A DNA stretch of 12,198 nt. Origin: an uncultured Clostridia bacterium (GTDB taxonomy: Bacteria; Bacillota_A; Clostridia; Oscillospirales; Ruminococcaceae). The position numbers and the translations under genes were made by a program. The notes below the pieces were generated by a model. That model saw nothing but the letters and a program-made list of their open reading frames with translations, searched no databases and had not been told where the DNA came from. The stretch spans positions 1 to 12,198 of the forward strand of contig CAMVPV010000007.1 of the NCBI GenBank assembly GCA_947169455.1. Direction: 5' to 3'. Shown here piece after piece: positions 6,124 through 12,171 of this stretch; position 1 is the stretch's first letter; each line of letters begins with the position of its first letter.

Positions 6124-7866
6124 ATGGCAACAGAAATGATAAATCTCAAGGTGAATGGGATACCTGTGTCTGTTCCGGCAGGCTCTACCGTTATCGAGGC
6201 AGCCAAGGCAGCCAATGTGGAGATCCCCTCACTTTGTTACCTCAAGGATATCAACTGCATCGGTGCCTGCCGCGTCTGTGTAGTTGAGATAAAGGGTGCA
6301 AGAGGTCTCGTGGCTTCCTGCACATATCCCGTAAACGAAGGCATGGAGGTATTCACAAATACCCCCAAGGTACGCGCTTCCCGCAAGACAACTCTCGAAC
6401 TCATCCTTTCCAGCCACAAGAAGAAGTGCCTCTCCTGCGACCGCAGCACAAACTGCGAACTCCAGAAGCTCGCTGTTGAGTACGGCGTTGATGAAGACCG
6501 CTTCCCCAGCGACGACAGAGGATATGAGATAGACGACAGCTCCGCTTACATAGTACGCGACAACAACAAGTGCATCCAGTGTATGCGCTGCGTTGCTGCC
6601 TGCTCCAAGGTACAGAGCGTAAGCTGCATCGGCGCTATCAGACGCGGATACAATGTTCACGTCGGCTGCGCATTCGATAAGAAGCTCGGCGATTCGCCCT
6701 GCGTAGGCTGCGGTCAGTGCATCGTTGCCTGCCCCGTAGGCGCTCTCACCGAAAAGAGCCAGACCAAGGAAGTATGGAACGCTATCGCAGACCCCGACAA
6801 GAAGGTCGTATTCTTTACTGCTCCTTCTGTACGTGCTACACTCGGCGAAGCATTCGGTATGCCCGTAGGCACCAATGTTGAGGGCAAGATGGTAGCTGCT
6901 ATCAGAAGACTCGGCCCCGATAAGGTATTCAACATGGACGTTACCGCCGACCTCACCATCATGGAAGAGGCTAACGAGCTTATCGACCGCATAAAGAACG
7001 GCAAGACTCTCCCGATGTTCACATCCTGCTGCCCCGGCTGGATCAAGTTCTGTGAGCATTATTATCCCGACTTCCTGCCGCATCTCTCCTCCTGCAAATC
7101 CCCGCAGCAGATGTTCGGCGCAGTTCTCAAGAGCTACTACTGCGAGAAGAACGGCATAGATCCCAAGAACCTCTTCGTTGTCAGCGTTATCCCCTGCACA
7201 TCCAAGAAGTTCGAGGTAACACGTCCCGAGCAGAGATCCCAGGATTTCGACGATGTCGATGTAGCACTCACAACACGCGAGCTCGCTAAGATGATCAAGG
7301 AAGCAGGTATCGACTTCACTGCCCTTGCAGATGAAAAGTTCGATGATCCCTTCGAGACAGCATCGGGCGGCGGCGCTATCTTCGGCGCAACAGGCGGCGT
7401 TATGGAGGCGGCTCTCAGAACTGCTGCCAATATCCTCGACGGTTCCTCCCAGGCGCTTGAATTCAAGGAAGTCCGCGGCACACAGGGCGTCAAGGAAGCC
7501 ACCTACACAGTCGGCGGCGTTGATGTAAAGGTAGCTGTTGTTTCCGGTCTTGCAAACGCAAGACAGATCATTGAAGCTATCAACAAGGGCGAGAAGGATT
7601 ACCAGTTCGTAGAGGTAATGGCTTGTCCCGGCGGATGCATCAACGGCGGCGGTCAGCCTCATCAGCCCGATTCCGTCCGCAACAATGTCGATCTCAAGTC
7701 TATCAGGGCAAAGGCTCTGTACGACCTCGACAGCTCTATGGAACTCAGAAAGTCTCATGAGAGCCCCGTTATGAAGCTCCTCTATGATGATTACTTCGAG
7801 GCTCCGGGCAAGGAGAAGTCGCACAAGCTGCTCCACACCACCTACGTTAAGAGAAGCTCTTTCTGA
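6124..7866 (+). CDS. hydA: [FeFe]-hydrogenase catalytic subunit, HydA
   Basis: This 580-residue protein makes or consumes H2 at the H-cluster. It has the Clostridium pasteurianum CpI-like layout: a [2Fe-2S] domain (Cys38, Cys49, Cys52, Cys66); a NuoG-type His/Cys [4Fe-4S] site (His98, Cys102, Cys105, Cys111); a 2x[4Fe-4S] ferredoxin domain (Cys150, 153, 156, 160 and Cys193, 196, 199, 203); the catalytic domain with L1 TSCCPGW (300-306), L2 as IPCTSKK (356-362) and L3 EVMACPGGCINGGGQP (497-512); and the small-subunit domain to the C-terminus. Ligands to the H-cluster are Cys303, Cys358, Cys501 and Cys505 by homology; Cys302 is the proton-relay Cys. L2 usually reads MPCxxK, so Ile356 is unusual. 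The extra C-terminal [2Fe-2S] domain of T. maritima HydA is absent. ATG 6124 follows GGGAGG (6109-6114). The complex should couple NADH and reduced ferredoxin to H2. Maturases HydE, HydF and HydG are not in the window. Confidence 0.96.
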   Translation: MATEMINLKVNGIPVSVPAGSTVIEAAKAANVEIPSLCYLKDINCIGACRVCVVEIKGARGLVASCTYPVNEGMEVFTNTPKVRASRKTTLELILSSHKKKCLSCDRSTNCELQKLAVEYGVDEDRFPSDDRGYEIDDSSAYIVRDNNKCIQCMRCVAACSKVQSVSCIGAIRRGYNVHVGCAFDKKLGDSPCVGCGQCIVACPVGALTEKSQTKEVWNAIADPDKKVVFFTAPSVRATLGEAFGMPVGTNVEGKMVAAIRRLGPDKVFNMDVTADLTIMEEANELIDRIKNGKTLPMFTSCCPGWIKFCEHYYPDFLPHLSSCKSPQQMFGAVLKSYYCEKNGIDPKNLFVVSVIPCTSKKFEVTRPEQRSQDFDDVDVALTTRELAKMIKEAGIDFTALADEKFDDPFETASGGGAIFGATGGVMEAALRTAANILDGSSQALEFKEVRGTQGVKEATYTVGGVDVKVAVVSGLANARQIIEAINKGEKDYQFVEVMACPGGCINGGGQPHQPDSVRNNVDLKSIRAKALYDLDSSMELRKSHESPVMKLLYDDYFEAPGKEKSHKLLHTTYVKRSSF

Positions 7867-7894
7867 TCCGCATCACGATCAGCAATGAATAACG

Positions 7895-7934
7895 ATCCCG
7901 CGTCTGTTTTTCAGGCAGACGCGGGATTTTTTTT
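7895..7934 (+). terminator. Strong intrinsic terminator of hydCBA
   Basis: atcccgcgtctg (7895-7906) pairs perfectly over 12 bp with cagacgcgggat (7916-7927) around a 9-base loop, followed by eight T (7927-7934). It lies 29 bases after the hydA stop and ends the operon. Confidence 0.95.
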
Positions 7935-7964
7935 CGGTACCTGACGGATAAGATCACGCCGAAC

Positions 7965-7993
7965 TTGACTTTTCGTTAAAAATATGATAATAT
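7965..7993 (+). promoter_or_regulatory. Sigma-A promoter of the tandem membrane-protein locus
   Basis: TTGACT (7965-7970) and TAATAT (7988-7993) are 17 bases apart, and a TG at 7985-7986 gives an extended -10. Transcription would begin near 8000, about 24 bases ahead of ATG 8024. Confidence 0.7.
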
Positions 7994-8023
7994 AAAAACA
8001 TATTTCAGATAACAGGTGATCCG

Positions 8024-8269
8024 ATGGCACTTATATCGTTCGTATTCATTATATTATTCATATTATTGGCAGCTGTACTGCTGGGTATGCTCACAGGCGG
8101 GGTGATACTCATAGTTGTGGGCGGCATAAAGCTGCGTGCCCACAAACGGAACGGCGAACCGCTCGTGCCCGCGGTGATATCGCTGGTGCTCGGAATACTG
8201 ATAGCGCTGGTGCCGCTCACCGTCGCAGGATTGATAATAGCCGGTATTATCGAGACGGCTTTCTTCTGA
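8024..8269 (+). CDS. Small two-helix membrane protein, tandem copy 1
   Basis: The 81-residue product starts at ATG 8024 behind AGGTGAT (8014-8020). It has two hydrophobic helices (about residues 5-33 and 47-75) joined by a basic loop, KLRAHKRNGEPLVP. By the positive-inside rule the loop is cytoplasmic and both ends face outward. It is the first of three tandem relatives; it shares with them GMLxGGVILxxVGGxKLRxHKRNGxPLxPAVISxVLGxxIxLVPL. It is the most diverged at its N-terminus (MALISFVF against MAFMGM). I do not know a named family or a function. It could act as a scaffold, oligomerise with the longer copy 3, or be a duplicated remnant under little selection. Confidence 0.7.
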   Translation: MALISFVFIILFILLAAVLLGMLTGGVILIVVGGIKLRAHKRNGEPLVPAVISLVLGILIALVPLTVAGLIIAGIIETAFF

Positions 8270-8307
8270 ACCGGAAGGGGGAAACATCTATGGCATTTAT
8301 GGGTATG
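8266..8307 (+). repeat. 42-bp direct repeat, copy 1 (stop, RBS and start of a tandem gene)
   Basis: Positions 8266-8307 are identical to 8496-8537, at a spacing of 230 bases. The repeat holds the stop codon of the gene before, the purine-rich Shine-Dalgarno CCGGAAGGGGGAAA and the first six codons (MAFMGM) of the gene after. It marks a duplication junction. Confidence 0.9.
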
Positions 8308-8499
8308 ATATTCATCATTCTGTTCGGTATGCTCGCCGGCGGAGTGATACTCATCATCGTGGGCGGCGTTAAGCTGCGTAATCACAAGCGGAACGGCGAC
8401 CCTCTCGCACCCGCTGTGATATCGTTTGTGCTCGGAACGCTGATAACGCTGGTGCCGCTCACCTTTGTTGCACTGGTTATCAAGTCGGCTTTGCCCTGA
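8290..8499 (+). CDS. Small two-helix membrane protein, tandem copy 2
   Basis: The 69-residue product starts at ATG 8290 with GGAAGGGGG upstream, 20 bases after the stop of copy 1. It has the same two-helix design with a basic loop, KLRNHKRNGDPLAP. Its first helix is 7 residues shorter than that of copy 3, while the rest matches copy 3 closely (PLAPAVISFVLG and ITLVPL are the same). The chain ends just where copy 3 continues into its outer domain, so this looks like the N-terminal module of copy 3 alone. The function is unknown. Because the start region and leader are the same as in copy 3, the two should be translated with similar efficiency. Confidence 0.7.
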   Translation: MAFMGMIFIILFGMLAGGVILIIVGGVKLRNHKRNGDPLAPAVISFVLGTLITLVPLTFVALVIKSALP

Positions 8500-8537
8500 A
8501 CCGGAAGGGGGAAACATCTATGGCATTTATGGGTATG
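8496..8537 (+). repeat. 42-bp direct repeat, copy 2
   Basis: This is the second exact copy of 8266-8307. It spans the end of tandem copy 2 and the start of copy 3. Perfect identity over coding and non-coding bases points to a recent duplication or gene conversion. Confidence 0.9.
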
Positions 8538-9596
8538 TTCATCATATTTATTGTGATAGCAGGCATCATACTGTTCGGTATGCTGGTCGGCGGTGTGATA
8601 CTTCTGGTCGTGGGCGGCGTCAAGCTGCGTGCTCACAAACGGAACGGCGAGCCCCTCGCACCCGCTGTGATATCCTTTGTACTTGGCGCGATGATAACGC
8701 TGGTGCCGCTCTCCGTCGCAGGACTGCTGATATTCGGCGGCGTTTCAAATTTCATAAAAATGGAAGCGGAGAGAAGTACTTACAGCAGTTTTATCGACAA
8801 GTGGAAAAACCCGGACGAAAAATTCATCACAGACACAGGCGCCATGAAAGACTGCTTCATTCCCCTTCTGCAAGCCGCTGACACCGGCGATCCGGAAGAA
8901 CTGAAAAAGCTCTTCGCCGAAAGCGAACAGAGCGTTATCCTCGACAACGAGATAAAGGTATTTCTGAACGAATACCCCAAGGGGCTGTCACTGTCGGAAA
9001 ACACGCATACCTACTCCGGCGGCAGCGGCAGGAAGAACGGTTCTGAACATTTCACCGCATACGCAGATGCCGAGCTGAACGGAGAATACTATTACATAAA
9101 CATTTACGCCTGTTTCCGCGATGAAGAACACCCTGAGAATGTCGGAATAAAACGCTTCACCGTCCGCTCGCAGACGGCAGAGGCGATACACCGCGATAAG
9201 TCATGGCACAGCAACGGCAGCTATGATACGGGATACAAGCACATTTTCTGCAAAACCATCACCCCCGAGGGGATAGATTCCTGCCGCGCCGAAACAGAGC
9301 CCTATATCTATCACGATACAGGACGGGTACTCACATTTGAGGAGGTGCAGGAAGCCGTGCGCACGATACACAGCTTCGATTCCTTCACGGAAAAATACGG
9401 TGAGCCGAATGTTTCATACGGAGACGGCTGGAAAAACTACTATGACCTCGAACCGGACGGCGGCAAACGGCGCTATCTTTGTATCTATCATCACGATGAC
9501 AAACCGCTCTCCCCTGATGATTTTATGGTCTGCGGCACCGAACGCGACCTGTATATATTTTTTGATGAGAACGGGAATATCAAGGAAAAGAAATAA
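8520..9596 (+). CDS. Two-helix membrane protein with large extracytoplasmic domain, tandem copy 3
   Basis: This 358-residue protein begins with the same module as copies 1 and 2 (helices at about 5-34 and 47-74, basic loop KLRAHKRNGEPLAP) and then carries about 280 more residues. The topology puts that part outside the cell. Residues about 105-216 (MKDCFIPLLQAADTGDPEELKKLFAES, then an acidic helix, then YYYINIYACFRDEEHPENVGIKRFTV) resemble DUF5104-type domains found on clostridial lipoproteins; this is recalled by pattern only. Residues about 270-355 (LTFEEVQEAVRTIHSFDSFTEKYGEPNVSY and following strands) resemble the small helix-plus-sheet fold of SmpA/BLIP-type domains. There is no lipobox and no enzyme motif. 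A binding or sensing role at the surface is an inference. The VanZ-like gene starts 2 bases after its stop, so the two are probably made together. Confidence 0.75.
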   Translation: MAFMGMFIIFIVIAGIILFGMLVGGVILLVVGGVKLRAHKRNGEPLAPAVISFVLGAMITLVPLSVAGLLIFGGVSNFIKMEAERSTYSSFIDKWKNPDEKFITDTGAMKDCFIPLLQAADTGDPEELKKLFAESEQSVILDNEIKVFLNEYPKGLSLSENTHTYSGGSGRKNGSEHFTAYADAELNGEYYYINIYACFRDEEHPENVGIKRFTVRSQTAEAIHRDKSWHSNGSYDTGYKHIFCKTITPEGIDSCRAETEPYIYHDTGRVLTFEEVQEAVRTIHSFDSFTEKYGEPNVSYGDGWKNYYDLEPDGGKRRYLCIYHHDDKPLSPDDFMVCGTERDLYIFFDENGNIKEKK

Positions 9597-9598
9597 TT

Positions 9599-10147
9599 AT
9601 GACTGAGATATCATTTTTTGCAGGTGAATTGCTATTCACTGTGATATGGCTGATCGTCCGCACTGCGGTATGCATAAAGGAAAAGCATTTCGATATAAAA
9701 CGCGAAGCCTTGCATATGCTGATGTACATCAACCTCGCTGTGATAATACGGTTCATATTCTACCCGTTCGATACGATAGACGGAAAGGTGCAGCCGCTGA
9801 TCTTCGAGCCGGACAGGATGTTCCCGCTGCGGGTAAATCTCGTTCCGCTCGTTCACATCACAGAATACGGCTCCACGCGCGATGCCGTGATAAATATCGC
9901 AGGAAATGCCGGGATGTTCGTTCCGAGCGGGATCATCATACCGATACTTTACAAGGATATTGATACCGTCGGCAAAGTGACCGCTGCGGGAGCGCTGATA
10001 TCGCTGTGCATCGAGATCATACAGCTGCCCTTTGCTGTGAGGGCGTCCGATGTCGATGATATCATAATGAACACCGCAGGCTGTTTTCTGGGCGCTCTGA
10101 TCTATTTCCTCGTGAAAAGGGTATCGGCAAAAAAGCATAATGCATGA
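9599..10147 (+). CDS. VanZ-like family membrane protein
   Basis: The 182-residue product has about five hydrophobic helices (near residues 5-24, 38-56, 97-118, 126-145 and 155-173). It carries the VanZ-like (PF04892) signature: NLVPL at 80-84, then NIAGNAGMFVPSGIIIP at 99-115, then ISLCIEIIQLPF---RASDVDDIIMNTAGCFLGALIYF at 134-170. VanZ of enterococci gives low-level teicoplanin resistance by an unclear mechanism; most family members are uncharacterised, and resistance should not be inferred here. ATG 9599 overlaps no better start, and its ribosome binding site (AAGGA at 9582-9586) is weak and 12 bases away inside the previous gene, so translational coupling to the 358-residue protein is likely. 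No clear terminator is seen in the 74 bases between this gene and the convergent HAD gene. Confidence 0.88.
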   Translation: MTEISFFAGELLFTVIWLIVRTAVCIKEKHFDIKREALHMLMYINLAVIIRFIFYPFDTIDGKVQPLIFEPDRMFPLRVNLVPLVHITEYGSTRDAVINIAGNAGMFVPSGIIIPILYKDIDTVGKVTAAGALISLCIEIIQLPFAVRASDVDDIIMNTAGCFLGALIYFLVKRVSAKKHNA

Positions 10148-10221
10148 TGCCTCTGTAAGGCAGACGCCGCAGGATTCTTTTCCGGAGCAAGCTCATCTAT
10201 CCGCATTTGTTCCCGATCATT

Positions 10222-11037
10222 TCAATATAACTCAGCATTTTCGGACAGCCATTCCGCCACACCGTCCTCGTCATTCGAGCGTATGATGCCGGTCGCTGTC
10301 CTTTTCAGTTCTTCATGTGCATTGCTTACGGCATATCCCTCATCGGCAGCCTCAAACATATCGATATCGTTTTTGCCGTCGCCGAAAGCTACTATCCTGT
10401 CACAGCCGAGCATCCTTTTCAGCTGCATCGCCGCATTCGCCTTTGATGCGGATAGCGGCAGCATTTCCAGCCACTGGTCGCCGGTATAGAAATCCCTCTG
10501 ATATACACAGTGATATTTTTCCTTGAATTCTTCATACATCGGAAGGAGCTTTTCAGGCTCTCCGATACAGGATATGTAGAAAATGTCCCCGCGTTTCAGT
10601 TCTTCGGGCGTTTCCACACTATTTGTTCGGATATCCCCTTTGCGGCTGTCCACGAAATCCTGCTCGCCGCGCGTGAGAAGTTCCGGTATGAATGAAAATT
10701 TTTCCTTTCCGTCAATGAAAGCATACACTATCGGATATATCCCCTCACCGAACAGGCGGTCGAGCAGACCATATACTGTATCGTCAAAATAATTGGACAG
10801 CAGTATCTCTTCGGTCACGTTGTCGATTATGAAAGTTCCGTTATATATGATAAGCGGTATCCTTGCGTCAAGCCCTTTCGTCACTTTTTTCGCGGTGATG
10901 AACGAACGCGCCGTCGCATAGGAAAACAGCATCCCCTTGCTGACGAAATCATTGATCGTGCGGGCAGTATTCTCCGACAGCTTTTCGCTGCTGCGCAGCA
11001 GCGTTCCGTCAAGATCTGAAACATATAATGTCTTCAT
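10222..11037 (-). CDS. Cof-type HAD-IIB phosphatase
   Basis: This 271-residue cytoplasmic protein is a HAD-superfamily hydrolase of the Cof/YidA type, likely to dephosphorylate small phosphorylated metabolites; the substrate cannot be read from sequence. Motif I is DLDGT with the nucleophile Asp8 and Asp10; motif II is Thr42 in SYATARS; motif III is Lys199 in LSASKANAA; motif IV is GDGKNDIDM with Asp220 and Asp224. The C2-type cap lies between about residues 82 and 190. Length is normal for the family. ATG 11037 is preceded on the minus strand by GGGGGA and AGGT within about 15 bases. The gene lies 64 bases downstream of the broken alpha/beta hydrolase and could share its riboswitch-led transcript, as only a weak hairpin separates them. 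Confidence 0.9.
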   Translation of the reverse strand: MKTLYVSDLDGTLLRSSEKLSENTARTINDFVSKGMLFSYATARSFITAKKVTKGLDARIPLIIYNGTFIIDNVTEEILLSNYFDDTVYGLLDRLFGEGIYPIVYAFIDGKEKFSFIPELLTRGEQDFVDSRKGDIRTNSVETPEELKRGDIFYISCIGEPEKLLPMYEEFKEKYHCVYQRDFYTGDQWLEMLPLSASKANAAMQLKRMLGCDRIVAFGDGKNDIDMFEAADEGYAVSNAHEELKRTATGIIRSNDEDGVAEWLSENAELY

Positions 11038-11101
11038 TGTGACCTATCCCCCATTTTGTAATACTATACCGGAAACATTGATGCATTCACGATATTTCCC
11101 T

Positions 11102-11831
11102 TTACAGGGAACTTTGTTTTTCAACCCGTATGGTATCCTGTATCTTTTTGCAGCATTCTTCTGTATGCTTCATCAGAAACTCCCCGTGTCCGTAACCCTC
11201 CATGATCTCCTCATGACAGTTTTGCAGATACCGCTTCAGCTCCTTATGTGATTTCAGAGCATAGGGTTCCTTGCTGCCGCACCATAGAAATACCCTTGTC
11301 CTGCTGCGGGATATTTCGGGACGGGTGCGGTAGGTATAGTTCTCAAGGAAATTACGCTTCAGCGATTCGTCCGAACACCCCATATAAAGCGAGTCCATCA
11401 TTCCGAGGTCCTCTTCCTTAAGCCCCATTAGCTTCATCATGAGCAGGATAAGCGGCGGAAATTTGCCCGTGTTCTTGAATTTCAGAAACATTTTATAAGT
11501 GATCCTGCCCGCTGTTTTCCCCTGATGGGCAACATAGCAGCCGTCCATGATAGCGGTATCTATGACGATATTGTTGCGGGTGAGCAGTTCGGTAAGCATA
11601 AGCCCGCCCTGTGAAGCGCCGTAAGCACCGCATACCCTGCCGGAATGATCAGCCTGGATATACTCCTCTATCTGCCGTGCCTGATCGGCAAATGATGTAA
11701 AATCGCGGCTGCCGTCGAAAGCTGTTTTCCAGAGAACCCAGCAGTTCATATTCACTGTGCCAGTCCTGCATCATCCCATGCAGGAGCAGCAGTGCGGGCG
11801 CATCCTTATTTCCGTATTCATTGAATAACAT
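11102..11831 (-). pseudogene. Alpha/beta hydrolase, broken by a frameshifting deletion
   Basis: Two adjacent minus-strand frames together encode one alpha/beta hydrolase. The first (from ATG 11831, behind GGAGAAAGG) reads MLFNEYGNKDAPALLLLHGMMQDWHSEYELLGSLENSF, with the oxyanion-hole LHGM. The second resumes with DGSRDFTSFADQARQIEEY and continues to 11102 with the nucleophile motif GASQGG, an ADG-like MDGCYV, WCGSKE and the catalytic-His region GYGHGE. The join is near 11711-11722. Homologs I recall have about a dozen residues of the type RLIIPxxDGxYDG at this point, so a single deletion of roughly 35 to 40 bases with loss of frame explains the data; short repeats of TTCGAC would favour such a deletion. 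An assembly or sequencing error is the alternative. The C-terminal half resembles the hydrolase at 2-487. An upstream in-frame ATG at 11912 lies inside the riboswitch platform and is not the start. Confidence 0.7.
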
Positions 11832-11848
11832 ACGATATCCTTTCTCCG

Positions 11849-11883
11849 AAAACAAGATCGGGCACAGCCGAAAGCCATGCCCG
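11849..11883 (-). terminator. Intrinsic terminator of the riboswitch expression platform
   Basis: On the minus strand CGGGCA (11883-11878) pairs with TGCCCG (11864-11859) around a 13-base loop, followed by ATCTTGTTTT. It lies between the riboswitch and the hydrolase start, just ahead of the ribosome binding site, as expected for transcriptional control. The T-run is interrupted, so read-through may be appreciable. Confidence 0.6.
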
Positions 11884-11943
11884 TAAAAGTCATATATACA
11901 GACTTCATGCATAGCCTGCGGCGGATATTGATGCCGTAAAAGT

Positions 11944-12038
11944 TACACATGAGTCTCGCAAATTAAAACACGCCGGACCATTCGGTCGGTATGTCGGCGT
12001 TGTTCCTCCGGAAAGAGCCTGCTACTCCCTCATATACA
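11944..12038 (-). ncRNA. yybP-ykoY (Mn2+) riboswitch aptamer
   Basis: The leader transcribed from the minus strand contains AUGAGGGAGUAGC (from 12033) and GCGAGACUCAU (to 11949), the two conserved joining-loop strands of the yybP-ykoY motif. They are closed by a P1 stem of AUGAG with CUCAU, extended by several A-U and G-U pairs. Between them is the conserved GACAUAC, which starts a hairpin: ACAUACC with GGCGUGU, then GACC with GGUC around GAAU. GGAGUAGC, GACAUAC and GCnAGAC in this order also occur in the Lactococcus lactis and Escherichia coli Mn2+ riboswitches. The first transcribed base should be close to the start of P1. The family usually switches on Mn2+ exporters (P-type ATPases, MntP, TerC) when Mn2+ is high. 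Here the next gene is an alpha/beta hydrolase. The identification is from memory of the consensus, without a covariance model. Confidence 0.82.
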
Positions 12039-12041
12039 TGA

Positions 12042-12070
12042 ATTATAATATATTTTTTTCGATTTGTCAA
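12042..12070 (-). promoter_or_regulatory. Consensus sigma-A promoter of the riboswitch-hydrolase transcript
   Basis: On the minus strand TTGACA (12070-12065) and TATAAT (12047-12042), both perfect, are separated by 17 bases. The start site falls near 12035, at the 5' end of the riboswitch P1 stem. This is the best promoter in the window and suggests strong initiation with control left to the leader. Confidence 0.88.
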
Positions 12071-12171
12071 TATTTTTTTACACAGATACAGACCAAACGC
12101 ATGAGTTACAATTATATTGCAAAATCGGTATATCAAATCTTTTTTTGTAACCGAAATGCAGCAGTTAGAAG

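Noticed and set aside
6229..7836. Minus-strand open frame of 535 codons opposite hydA
   Set aside because: It mirrors hydA. The strong codon bias of hydA leaves the opposite strand open; the product is low-complexity (Ala, Glu, Leu, Ser, Cys) with no motif.
8005..8636. Repeated minus-strand frames with His/Tyr-rich peptides opposite the tandem membrane genes
   Set aside because: They are antisense images of the three repeated modules; the plus-strand frames have starts, ribosome binding sites and membrane-helix logic.
8465..8881. Plus-strand open frame overlapping tandem copies 2 and 3
   Set aside because: It is out of frame with two supported genes, Arg/His-rich, and has no start signal.
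11096..11111. Hairpin TTCCCT-TTAC-AGGGAA at the end of the broken hydrolase as a terminator
   Set aside because: The stem is only 6 bp and overlaps the stop codon, and no T-run follows on the minus strand.
11649..11912. Start of the alpha/beta hydrolase at ATG 11912
   Set aside because: The added codons run through the terminator hairpin of the riboswitch platform; ATG 11831 has its own ribosome binding site and gives the family N-terminus.
12106..12116. Second minus-strand promoter using TATAAT in gcaatataatt
   Set aside because: No acceptable -35 box lies 16-18 bases upstream on the minus strand; the nearby TTGATA is only 14 bases away.
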